DNA of 64,000 nt from Phaeosaccion multiseriatum (Eukaryota > Ochrophyta, other classes). Under the pieces are notes generated by a model that searched no databases, had not been told where the DNA came from, and saw nothing but the letters and a program-made list of their open reading frames with translations. Position numbers and translations under genes: made by a program. The first letter of the stretch is position 1. Each line of letters begins with the position of its first letter. The stretch is taken from contig OZ218957.1 of NCBI GenBank assembly GCA_965112735.1, positions 1,054,001 to 1,118,000 of the forward strand, read 5' to 3'. Below, piece after piece: positions 10,357 through 21,477 of this stretch.

Positions 10357-13300
10357 ATGCCACCGAACTTGCCTGAGGATCCAATCACCCTGGCTCAGAG
10401 GGCGATAGCGGTTGGCATACAGCAGAGTGAGTCGCACCGTGGCTGGATTGCTTCGAGCTCTGGCTACAGAATCTCACTCTTTTCTCCCTGTGTCCCCCTC
10501 TCCTTCTCTTTCTCTTTCTCGCACACACACTCTGAGCTCCTCGGGCTGAAGAATTCTCACTCCCCTCTCCTCTCCTCTCTCCCTCCTCCCTCTCCTCCTG
10601 TCCCTAACTGTACCTTCCTTCCGCTCATTATCTCCGCTCTCTCCTCCTCTCTCTAACTGTCCCTCCTCCTACTCTGACGCTTTCATACTCAGATGGCAAG
10701 GAGGTTGAGGACATCTCGAATTACCTTCACTCCCTCCGCAATGACACTTCGTCAGCGAGCAGCACCAACACGGGCGCGGGGCAGCCTTTCCCGCCTCCGC
10801 CTCCACAGCAGGTCACCAAAGAGGTGGAGGCGGGGAGAAAACTCTTACTGCAGTACGCCATGAACGCCATTCAGGTAGGTAAAGCTGCGCCAGAGCACCA
10901 CGTGTCCACGTGTCCACCCTCCCACACTGTTTGCCCTCCCCATGCACATGCACGTCTACGCCCTCTCGCACCACCCTCCGTTCACTCTATCGACTTTGTC
11001 CACTCTATCCTGCCCTTGACAGGTGGCGGAAAATCAGCCCAAGAAGTCTCTACGCGCACAGGGCTTTCACACCGCAGTCATCTACTTTGATGTGCTTAAG
11101 GTAAGGGGTCTTTGAGGTAGGAGAGCCCTATATATATATATACGCCAACAACGTAGTGACAGATAGACCGATACACAGACAACACACCTCCACTCCGACC
11201 TGCTGATTGTCATTGCTGGTGCACTTACTGTCCCTCGTTCGTGGCCCTTGCCTGCCCTCTCTCTGTCCCAGTCCTTCCAAGCGCTCCCGGAGGAAATGGA
11301 GGAGCGTCTGGAGTACGCCCGCTGGCGCCTGCAGCAGTGCTCGCACCTCGTGGAGAACATGGTGCCCGAGAACATCAACGCCACGCACTGCATAGAGGAC
11401 ACTTTCATCGTGCACAAGGTGGCCGGGTGGGAGGCAGAGCGTCTGTCCATCTCGTATCTTTTCCTATCAACGGATATTACAAGGAGGAAATTATACATGC
11501 TCTGATCGTGAAGGGGAGAGGAGCAGGCGCTCACTGCTTACTTTTGGCTGTGGCTCTGTCTGTCCCTGTGTGTGTCTCTCTCTCTCTTGCCCCTCCCCTC
11601 CCTCTTCCTCCTCTTCCTCCTCCTACATCATTCCCTCCATTCCGCAGGATAAGATTCTGGGGAAGGGAACGTACGGCACAGTGACTGTGGCTACCCACCG
11701 CGGCACCAACCGCCGCTACGCCTGCAAGGTCATCAAGGTAAGCTGAGCAGCGCCCTCACGGCATTGGATGGCAATCAATGGGGACTGCCCGTGTTGCTCG
11801 CAACTGGCGGGGGCATCCTTGCATCAGTGCTACAGCTGGCTCACTGACGCTCCTTACGTGCTCTGTTTGGCACCTTCTATGCCTCGCATGCGGTTCTTCC
11901 TCCTTTGTCCCTTTTCCCTCGCACTCGACGTGTGCACATGCACAGATGTCTCGATTGGACCCTCGGCAGGTCTCCAAGCTCTACACGGAGATTCAGTGCA
12001 TTCGCGCCCTCGACCATCCACACATCGTCAGGTCCAGGTGCGTAGCGTGTGTGTATGTATGTGTTTGTGTTTGTGTGTGTGTGTGTGTGTGTGGTGGGAG
12101 AGGAAGCGAGGAGATGAGGGGCCGAGGAAGCAAACGAACGTGTGTGTGTTTATGTGTTTGTGTGTGTGTGTTGTGTGGTGGACGAGGAAGCGAGGAGATG
12201 AGGGGCTGAGGAAGCAAACGAGCGCCCACTACTGGACCTACGGCTCTCTTTCGCTCCTTCGCACTCTTGCGTTTGTGTTCACATCTGTCCCATCTGTCCT
12301 ATCCTATCTGTCTACCGACCCATCTCTCTTTCTGTTGGCAGAGGCGTGTACTTCAGTAAACGCTATGTGTATCTGTTAATGGACCTGATGGAGGGCGGGG
12401 AGCTGTTCGACCTGGTCACGAGCAAGCCCAACCACTGCGCCACCGAGGCGCAGATCATCAACATGGCCACGTCCATGCTCAGTGCTGTGGCGTACATGCA
12501 CGCCAGGGGCATCGTGCACAGAGGTGGGTGGGGGTAGGTCACAGGGGTAGGTCACGAGGGTAGGTCAGGAGTGTAGGGGTAGGTCATACAGGTTGGTCGT
12601 ACGGGTAGGTCACGAGGGGAGTGGTAGGTCAGGAGGGTAGGAGTAGGTCACAGGGGTAGCTTATAGGGGTACGTCATGCGGGTAGGTCACGAGGGGAGTG
12701 GTAGGTCAGGAGGGTTGGAGTAGGTCACAGGGGTAGCTTATAGGGGTACGTCATACGGGTAGGTCACGAGGGAAGTGGTAGGTCAGGAGGGTAGGAGTAG
12801 GTCACAGGGGTAGCTTATAGGGGTACGTCATGCGGGTAGGTCACGAGGGGAGTGGTAGGTCAGGAGGGTAGGAGTAGGTCACAGGGGTAGCTTATAGGGG
12901 TACGTCATGCGGGTAGGTCACGAGGGGAGTGGTAGGTCAGGAGGGTTGGAGTAGGTCACAGGGGTAGCTTATAGGGGTACGTCATGCGGGTAGGTCACGA
13001 GGGGAGTGGTAGGTCAGGAGGGTAGGAGTAGGTCACAGGGGTAGCTTATAGGGGTACGTCATGCGGGTAGGTCAGCAGATCACTCCTTCGGTCCTTCTTT
13101 ACCGCTGCCAAGCCCCGCCCCTTCCCTCAAGCCATGCTGTTTTCTCACTCTGAACTAACTGCGTGGGTCCCCCCCTCCCCTCCCCTCCCCTCCCTTACCT
13201 TCTGCTCTACTCTGCTCTACCCTGCGCCGCTCATTCGTTCGTCTCTCCGTCTGCGCAGATTTGAAGCTCGAGAACTGGCTGCTTGAGTCGCCAGGGGACA

Positions 13301-16300
13301 CAACGAGTCTCAAGCTCATTGACTTCGGCCTCAGGTGAGGTGGGATGGGGTGGGGTGGGGTGGGGTGGGGTGGGGTGGGGTGGGGTGGGTAGGCAGCGGT
13401 TGTGACGTCCGGCAGCAACGAGACTTCTCTTCTTCCTCTCCGTTCACGCGTCTCTAGCCTTGCCCTATCCCCTCGGTGTACCATGGCTTCACTGCACGAC
13501 TGCCACACGCGCCCAGCACCTCCGTTGCCCTGTCCTCCCCCCCCCCCCTTCCTTCCCCTGACCCCTGCCCCTTACCCTTTGCTCCTTGTCCTTTGGCCTG
13601 ACCCTCACTGACCGTCACCAGCAAGCACTTCGGCCCAGCGGAGGTCATGCATCAGGTGCTGTGCACGCTTTGTACACACTTAGTCAGGCGGCGGGAGGGG
13701 AAGTGCTGCTCCCCCCCTTCCTCCTCCTCCGAATCGAGTGTGGGCACATCGAAGGAGAGGGGGGGGGTGGGGGGAGCGGGCGTGGCGTAGGCCAGGTGTA
13801 CGAAGGACTCTCTCCCACTAACCACCTGCCGAAAGTCTCACCCCACGTCTCTCCCCTTTTATCTCTCTCTTGTGTGTTGTGTGTGTGCCTCTTCTCGACA
13901 CCACAGTCCGTGGGAAGTACCTACTACGTAGCCCCAGGTGCGGAGCTTGTGACGGAGGCGAAAGGGAGGGAGAGAAGGAGGGAGCGAGGGGCGGAGGGAA
14001 GGAGGGACGGAGGGACGGGGTGGAGGGTGTCTTCAGTCTTGCTCTCCCCACCTCATTTATCAGTTACGCCTGAGGAGGCTGAGGTGGTGTTCTTCGTCCC
14101 ACCCAGACACACTAAAACTCAAAACTCCTTCCCAGGCACACGTAAACTAAAACAACCCCTTCCGTTCCTCCCCCATCGCTCTTCGACTTGTGCAGAGGTG
14201 CTGCAGGGGGAATACAATGAGAAGTGCGACGGTGAGTGAGTTAGTGCGTCAGTCAGTGGGTCAGTGAGTGAGTGAGTGAATGCGGAAGTGAGTGAGTGAG
14301 TGAAGTTTATAGTCCGAAGCGCTTCGACTAAACCATTGCCCCGATTGAAACTTGAAACTGTCCTAGTTGGTTGGTTGGTTGTTTGGGGATCATCTCTGTA
14401 GAAGCGATACTGAGTGTGGGACTCACCCCCCCCCGCGCATCACTCTGACGCCCATCCCCCCCCCCCCAATCGGATCAGTGTGGAGCCTCGGTGTGATCGT
14501 CTACATGGTGATATCGGGGGCGCCTCCGTTCTGGGGTAAGAACGACACAGACGTGCGAGGCCGCATCCTGCTCGGGGGCTTTGAGATGCCGGAGCAGCTC
14601 TTCTCCTGCGTATCGCCTGATGCGAAGGTAGGAGGGGAAGGAGGGGGTAGGGGAGAGGGGAGGCACTCACTGTGTTGGAGGACGAAAGATACCGCGGACT
14701 TTCGGTCTTGTTCCGCTCACGCTCCGCTCCGCTCCTTCTCTACTCCTCCCCCCCCCCCCCCCCTGTTTGTGTACAGGACTTCGTCGGTCTCTTGCTGCAG
14801 AAGGACGTGAGCAAGCGCCCCACCGCCGAGGAGGCCCTTCGGCACCCCTGGCTGCAGTCCACCGCCGCCGCTCAGGTGCGGCATGTGGGAAAGTAGAGGC
14901 ACATGGGCGGGCAATGGGCAATGGCATCTTTTGTACTTTGTACCCACAGCGAGCATGTGTGCCTTTCTACTTGTCTCCTTACTGGGGCGTGTACCCACCC
15001 GCTGGCCCTCCCCTTCCGCCCTCACCCCCTCCTATCCACTGCGATCCCCCCCCCCCCCTCGCCCTCTCACCTTAGGCCAACCGCGGCATCCACGGCCCTC
15101 TCATGCGACGCACAGACCTCGCGGAGGCCCTGCGGCAGTTCGGCAAATTCAGGTGCTGTGCTGTGCATGGATGCCAGGGAGGTGGAGAGAGAGGAGGAGG
15201 GGGAGGGGATGGGCTTGCAGGGCTTAGATCTCACCCACTCACCCACTCACCTGCTCACCACTGCCTCCCTCTGTGCCTGTCTGTCTCTCGACCCCCTCGT
15301 GTGGTGCTGGTGCTGTTGTACTCTTGCCCTCGCAGCGAGCTTAAGAAGCTCACTCTGGAGGTGGTGGCTTACAACATGGCGCCCCAGCAGCTGGTGAGTG
15401 AGCAAGGGGGGCCAAGTAAAGACGAAGCACACACGAAGCAGAGACGTGGGGAAGTAGGGAGCGTCATGTTTGTCTCCGTCTTGTTGTTGCACTAACACAG
15501 AGAGCTCGCCCCAGGAGGGCTCACTCATTTGTCATTTGTCACTGTGTGCCACCACCATGGCTCTTGTCTCTCTCTCTCTCTCTCTCTCTGACTTCGTTTG
15601 TTCCCTTCCCTTGCCTCCCCTTGCCATGCCTTCTCTCGCCTTGCCTTCCCTTGCCTTCCCTTGCCGTGAGCGCAGTCCTCCCTACGAGAAACGTTCGAGG
15701 CCATCGACACAACCCGCACAGGCTCAATCAGCCTCGCTGAAATGGCCCGAGCCCTGCGAGGCTACATGGGAGAGAAAGAGCTCCAGCAGCTCTTCGGCAA
15801 GCTAGACGTTACACACAGCCAGGTGAGGGGGGAGAGGGGAAGGGAAGGAGGGAGAGGGAGAGGGCGAAGGGAGAGGAGATGGAGTGAGGGTGGAGAGAAG
15901 GACCGCAAAGGAAGCTGTCGACCGACCCCCTTCATCCCCCCCCCCCCCCCCTCCTCAGGAGATCAACTACAACGAGTTCATCGCCTCCACCATCTGGACC
16001 CGGCTGCAGCTCGACGAGGAGAATCTGCACGAAGCATTCGTCTCGCTGGACCAAGAGGTGCGTGCATGTGTGTGTATGGATGCATATATATATATATGTA
16101 TGTATGTATGTCGCAGATGGGGGGGGGGCAAAAACATACGCACACGCACACACAACGGAAAGAAGAATCCCCCCTCCTCTTAACCAAAGCCTTCCTTCGT
16201 TCACCCCCCTCCCCCTTCCCCAACCCTCTGTCGCTCTTTTCTCTCTCCCCGCCTCTCTCTCTCTGTCCTTAGGGGAGGGGCTTTCTGACGGTGGAGAGCA

Positions 16301-16846
16301 TACGTAAGGTGGTGGGCACGGATTGGGGAGCAGCGGAGGTGGAGGCGATGATCAAGGAGGTGGACACCAACCAAGACGGGAAAGGTGCGTGAGATTCATC
16401 CAAGGCACAGACCGCATACACCCACATGCATACATACGCTCATGTCCACATCACACCTGATACACCCCACATACATAGATAGCACTCACGCCCACATCCA
16501 TCGAGATCCATTCACATCTATGCTTTCTTCTCAATCAGAGGTACTCATAGAGAGATGCTCAATCACATCAAAGGTAATGGTTGTTGATTGGACTGACTTT
16601 GAAACCTCCTCATGCTCCGTCTTCACAGTGGACTATAACGAGTTCTCGAGCGGCCTCAAGGCCATGGCCCTGACTCGGCACGCAAGGCCTCTGTCCCTGC
16701 CGGGCACGGGGCTGCTAAAGAAAGTGAGGAGAACCTTCGGCAGCTCACGAGGCTCAAGTGGAGGGGGGGATGCCGCTGCAGGGGCGGGGACAGGAGCGCC
16801 CGACCGGCCAGAAGGAGGGGCACATGAGGCCCCACCAGACACATGA
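10357..16846 (+). CDS. Calcium-dependent protein kinase (CDPK), 19 exons
   Basis: Exons: 10357-10426, 10693-10874, 11023-11100, 11272-11418, 11648-11737, 11946-12037, 12342-12523, 13259-13334, 13622-13655, 13907-13937, 14196-14231, 14479-14627, 14777-14875, 15076-15152, 15336-15393, 15676-15822, 15959-16057, 16273-16384, 16629-16846; 658 residues. The kinase domain starts near residue 160 (GKGTYG), with the catalytic Lys in YACKVIK (186), HRDLKLEN (about 279-286), DFGLS (302-306) and VAPE. A junction helix and four EF-hands follow. EF4 (DTNQDGKVDYNE) is canonical, EF1 (DTTRTGSISLAE) is plausible, and EF2 and EF3 have lost ligands. Family knowledge: Ca2+ binding to the EF-hands relieves junction-segment inhibition. 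The first 160 residues are helical (AQRAIAVGIQQN ... EEMEERLEYARWRLQQ) with no myristoylation Gly2, unlike typical plant CDPKs. The tail is basic then Gly/Ala-rich. An AATAAA lies at about 16909. Confidence 0.93.
12540..13077 (+). repeat. 77-bp minisatellite in CDPK intron 7
   Basis: Units anchored on gtacgtcat recur at 12669, 12746 and 12823 and continue at the same 77-bp spacing to about 13070. A more degenerate start lies near 12540. Each unit has internal sub-repeats of gggtaggtca type. Copies differ by single bases (gtaggag/gttggag; catgcg/catacg). About six copies lie inside the 735-bp intron that separates the HR and D codons of the HRD motif. Confidence 0.93.
13339..13390 (+). repeat. 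(GGGGT)n tract in CDPK intron 8
   Basis: About ten consecutive GGGGT units lie just downstream of the donor after the DFG exon. Four or more G4 runs in a row could form a G-quadruplex in the transcript (inference). Confidence 0.9.
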
Positions 16847-17051
16847 CTTACGCAAAAACTCTTTATTTAATTTTTTTTTTTTGTAACTAAAAATAATGTA
16901 ATCGATGTGAATAAAGTGCATCAAAGGGACGTGCCCTTGAGTCTATCGACACACACAAACACAACAGAGAACAAAATAGAAGAGCGAGCGAGCGAGAGAG
17001 AGAGAGATGAGAAGACCCCTTCCTTCTTGCTGAGGCCCAGGCCGGCGCTCC
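16847..17051. terminator. Convergent 3' ends with poly(A) signal
   Basis: A T-rich stretch (16862-16883) is followed by gtgaataaagtgc, whose AATAAA at about 16909 would serve the CDPK transcript. The stop of the minus-strand epimerase gene is 205 bp away, so the two 3' UTRs probably overlap. Confidence 0.5.
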
Positions 17052-19373
17052 CTAGGCGGAAGTCTTTTGCCTCTTGGGGAGCTTGTCAGGATATATGCCC
17101 TCCTTTGTAAGGTTCTCCTTCATCCGCTGCATGACGCCCACACACGCCGTCTTGATGTCCTTGATGGGCACGTCGGGCAGCGCGTTGACCATCTTGCTGC
17201 AGTCCAGCTCGTTGTTGGAGCGCTTGGCCACAATCACCTTGTCCTGCTCCTCCAAGGTGAAGTTGGAGTAGCTGTTGGAGGGGAGAGAAAGGGAAGGAGG
17301 AAGGTGGACAGACACAGGTCAGCATGTGTAGTTTGCTGCAGCTTGCTTTCATGGTGTGAGTCGTCTACTGCCATGGACCGGTCGCGAGAGGGGCCACATA
17401 TTGATTGCAACCCCCTGCGCCAGTGAGAGCCGTGGATGATGCCGCACACGTGATGGGGGGTGGAGGAGGGGCAGAGTGGGGGCTGGAGAGGGCAGGGCCC
17501 TTACGCAAAAGACTTACGTGAAGGACGGGTCGATGTGCTCCTTGTAGAGGTCGAGGATCTCGTTGTGGCTGATGGCCCCGGGGTTGCAGAAGTTGTAAAT
17601 GCCTGAGAGGTTCCGCTCCGCCATGATGATGGAGATGGGGAGGAGGTCGTGCAACACCGTCATCGAGTTGGGGATGTTCACCACCTGCGGGGGGGGGGGA
17701 GTGGTGAGAGAGAGTGAGTGTGGGCGTGTGTGTGAGTGAGTGTGTGTGTGTGTGAGTGCGTGAGAGAGAGAGAGAGTGTGTGTGTGTGTGCAAAGGGTCA
17801 CGGAGACCTGTCGAGGGGTATACATGAGGGCCACGAACCGAGTCAGTCTGTGGAGGCTCTCCTCCTCCTCCTCCTCCTCCTCCTCCTCCTCCTCCTCCTC
17901 CTCCTCCTCCTCCTCCTCCTCCTCCTCCTCCTTATCCTCCTCCTCCTCCTCCTCCTCGATGGCCGATGGGCCGCCGTCGCTATACGTTTCGTTTGCTTCA
18001 CACACACTTGAACTGAGCTTTTGCTCACCTTCTCGTATTTGGTAATCTTTGTGATGAAGTTGCGCGCTGTCAAGTCGTCCGAAATGGGCATGCGCACCCT
18101 CAACACACACACCTGTGCGGTGCATTTGTCAGCAGAGGCCCGGCAAGAAGGGGAGGGGAGGATGATGAGTCTCACGACAGAGAAGTCACCGCCGTCGCCA
18201 ATGTATCGTAACCTCCTCTCCTTGCACACCACACTGAACACTAACCTTGTCGTAGGCCCTGAGCATCTCCTCTACGAAGCCCTTGGTGAGGGAGTAGTAC
18301 GAGCCGTCGAAGTTGGCCCTGTCCTCCTCTGTGAATCCCTTGCCGCCGATGACGTGGTCCTTGTCGTATTCGAAGATGCAGCCAGTAGCGAAGATGGTGC
18401 AGTGGATGCCCTTCATATCGCAGAGGTCCTGAAGGGTTCATAACGCACATAACGCAATAAGGAGCCACACACACACATTGGACGGCGAGGTGAGTGGCAG
18501 TAGGCTGGGTGGGGGCAGACGTCGGACAAGGAGCACCCATGCCAGAAGTGGGCAGGGGCGTACAAAGCACTGCCACCCACTGTCTTTTCGCACCGCTCAA
18601 GGACGCCCTCCCTTCCACTCACTCACTCCCTCACTCACCGCGAGGTTGAGAGTGCCGATGACATTTGCTCTGTTCGTCTCCTTCTTGTGGCTCTCGCACC
18701 AATCCACATTGGGCCTGCCCGTCACTCCTGCCGCGTTTAGCACGTGAGTGGGCTTGAACTCCTCCAGCTCCCTGCGAGATCAACACAATAAAGGGGAAGA
18801 GCAAGAAGAGTCCGTCAGCCGGCACTGCTTTCTATCCTTGCATCGCACTTATTCCGTCTCTACCCTTGCGCTGCAGGGACCGAACCCTCCCAGTTATACC
18901 CTGTCTAGCCCCGTCTGTCCCGCCGCACCATCCATCGCCCGCCTCCCCCACGTACTTCATCACTGATTCCCTATTCTCGAGGCGAGCGTTGCCCAGGTGC
19001 ACAGTCTTTCCTGCGTCCCGGAGCAGCCCAGTCAAGATGCCCCCCAGCCACCCGGTCTTGCCGTAGATCAGGAATACCTGCCAAAGGAAATCACGGAAGG
19101 AGGGGGGGAAGGTTAGAGACCTTCAGGATCCGGTCAGCTTGTCTGGATATGGGACAGCCTGCAGAGGCGACAAGGTGCATCAAGACTCTTTCATGGTAGG
19201 GTAGTTGCGGCGAGCTATTTTGCTCCTGCTTTCCCCTTTTCTGTCAAGGATCTCTCAAAGGCCTACGGAAGCTCTGGCTCTTCGCTTGCCCAGGACAGCA
19301 GCAGCGCTTGCCCACTCGCACTCACGTTGTCGCTTGACGCAGCTCCATTCTCGGCACTCCCGTTGGTAGCCAT
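17052..19373 (-). CDS. UDP-4-keto-6-deoxyglucose 3,5-epimerase/4-reductase (UER1/NRS-ER type)
   Basis: Exons in transcript order are 19373-19326, 19077-18956, 18771-18639, 18428-18246, 18112-18029, 17684-17518 and 17271-17052, giving 318 residues. The Rossmann start IYGKTGWLGG shows the GxxGxxG NAD(P) motif. The SDR active site YYSLTKG gives the Tyr-xxx-Lys pair, and the signatures THVLNAAGVTGRPNVDWCE and GIYNFCNPGAISHNE match the plant bifunctional epimerase/reductase. This enzyme turns UDP- (or dTDP-) 4-keto-6-deoxyglucose into the rhamnose nucleotide for cell-wall or glycoprotein glycans. It is the stand-alone form, without the dehydratase domain of plant RHM proteins. The C-terminus is basic (KLPKRQKTSA), possibly a nuclear-signal mimic. 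One intron carries a long CTC repeat. The start is 135 bp from the divergent proteasome gene. Confidence 0.92.
17858..17957 (+). repeat. (CTC)n trinucleotide repeat in intron
   Basis: About 33 CTC units with one interruption (cttatc) lie in the fifth intron of the epimerase/reductase gene, next to a (GT)n-rich stretch at about 17725-17790. Confidence 0.95.
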
Positions 19374-19508
19374 AGTCAAAGCAGCAGAGAGGAGATGGAG
19401 GAAGGGAGAGCAGAAGGGAACAGAATTTTTGAAGGGGGGGGGGGATACTAAAGAGCTGAAACTTAAAACTGACAGACTGGCGAGCAAGGGAGACAGAGAG
19501 AAGCGACG

Positions 19509-21165
19509 ATGGCGAGGAGATACGATAGCAGCACGACCACCTTCTCTCCAGAGGGGAGACTTCACCAGGTGGAGTATGCCATCGAGGCCATTTCAAACGC
19601 CGGCACGTGCGTGGGCATCCAGGCCAAGGACGGGATTGTGCTCGGAGCAGAGCGAAAGACGGTAGGTCAACAGGGGGGCGGGACCTGGCCTGCTGACAAC
19701 GTGTACACCTACTAAGGGACATGTGTCAACGTGAATAGGGTGGATAGGAGGCGACCGGGAGGATGCGATGCATGTGGGGCGCTTTGCCAGGAGGAACCAG
19801 TGCGCGATTACCAGAGAACATTGTGGGGAAAGGGTGGTTGTGCCACGGTCCGGACTCGCCAGCAGGAGGGTGGTGTGGCCTGCTGTGATCGTATAGTGAA
19901 CGTCTGGTTAGATCTTCTCGTTGGTGCTTGCTGCTGAGGGGGGTACTTAGCTTTGTGTGTGCCTCCACTCTCCCTCGCGCCTCCCCTTCCCGCCCTTGTA
20001 CTGCAGGTGTCGAAGCTGCTGGCTCCCTCCAAAGTGTCGGACAAAATGTACAAGATCGACGCGCAAACGTCTTGTGTAGTAGCGGGGTTGACAGCAGACG
20101 CAAACATCCTCATCAATCAAGCCCGTCTCAACGCACAACGCTACCAGTACACATACCAAGAGGGCATGCCAGTGGAGCAACTCGTCAAGCGGGTACGGGT
20201 CATCTCTCCACTGGTCCGCACCAGAGAGGATCATCGCTAATATGCCCTCTTTCCTCTGCATGTACAGGTTTGTAATTATAAGCAGGCGTACACACAGTTT
20301 GGAGGGCTGCGACCGTTCGGAGTTTCCTTCCTCTTTGCAGGCTGGGACCAATACGAAGGGTTCCAACTATATCAGGTAGGTTGACCGGACATGCGCAAGA
20401 GCACACACACACACACAGTCTCTCTCTACCTCTCTTTCTCTCAAACGGCTGTGCTACGCTGCTTGAAACGCAACGACTGAATGACCGTCCGCAGTCGGAT
20501 CCCAGTGGAAACTACGGCGGCTGGCGGGCGACTGTGATCGGCAACAACAAGGAGGCTGCGAAGGGACTCATCAAGACGGACTACAACGAGGACCTCACCA
20601 TCAAGGAGTGCGTGTTGCTCGCGGTCAAGGCAAGTGCGCTTCTAGGGTCTGACAGTCTTGCGGTGTTGGGGGGGGCGACCGAGTGAGGCTGACTGACAGT
20701 GAGAGAGCGTCTGACTGACGTGACGCCGCCCTGTCCCCCTGATACGTACGTACACAGGTGCTCAGCAAGACGATGGACAGCACCACCCCCACGGCAGATA
20801 AGATGGAGTTCACGCAGCTCACGCTGGAGGATGGAGTCGTCGTCACGAAGGTGAGTGAGTCAAGTCAGTTTTAGATGCTAAGCTGTGGTACGCTGAAACC
20901 GTCAAAAGAATGGGGTTAGGACTACGCTATCTTGTGTTGTGCGTATGGTGAGGCGTCAGTGTCCGCATGTTGCGGTGCACCTTTACAAGTCAGCAGCCCC
21001 GCCGCCTTGTGCCTGTCGTTTTCGTGACCCTGATGGGTGATGATTTAATCACTCTTCCGTCCGCCCCCCTTTCCTGTTGCACTTGCGCAGGTGTTACCGG
21101 AGGCAGAGGTGACGGCATTGCTAGAGCAAGCGGTCAGCGAGATGGCCACAGAAGGAGACTCTTGA
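19509..21165 (+). CDS. PSMA4: 20S proteasome subunit alpha type-4 (alpha-3)
   Basis: Exons are 19509-19661, 20007-20192, 20268-20375, 20495-20629, 20758-20850 and 21091-21165, giving 249 residues, the usual size. The N-terminus [18 protein letters not shown] followed by [10 protein letters not shown] is the diagnostic proteasome alpha signature, and its sequence is closest to PSMA4/alpha-3. It also has [14 protein letters not shown] and [13 protein letters not shown]. Alpha subunits form the outer gated rings of the 20S core and are not catalytic. The intron after exon 4 begins AAG|GCAAGT, a GC-AG intron supported by frame continuity (LLAVK then VLSKTMD). The start faces the epimerase/reductase start across 135 bp. 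Confidence 0.96.
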
Positions 21166-21477
21166 GGAGACACATGTAGAAGGGGGTGGATGGATGAATG
21201 ACATGTAGCGCCCCGTTTTCGGTCGATTGATAGCCCCCCTCTCTCCAGAGGATCGATGGAGCGGTAGTGGAGCACTGCCCAGTAACGACCGCTCGCCTTT
21301 CCCGCGGAGGCAAGAGGAGGGAGGGAAAGAGAAGGAGCTGTTGCCCCTGCACCGGGAAAGCAGGAACACGAACAAGCACCACGGCACCACCGCTCGCCAA
21401 GGGCAGGTCTACATTAATCAAAACAATGTTGTAAAAAAAAGCCACAGTTACGTCTTTTAAGACACAGCTCAAGCCAG

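Noticed and set aside
11993-12229. Minus-strand frame with His/Thr repeats
   Set aside because: Produced by the (GT)n microsatellite in a CDPK intron.
12540-13077. CRISPR-like array
   Set aside because: The whole 77-bp unit is repeated head to tail with no unique spacers, and it lies in a eukaryotic intron. It is a minisatellite.
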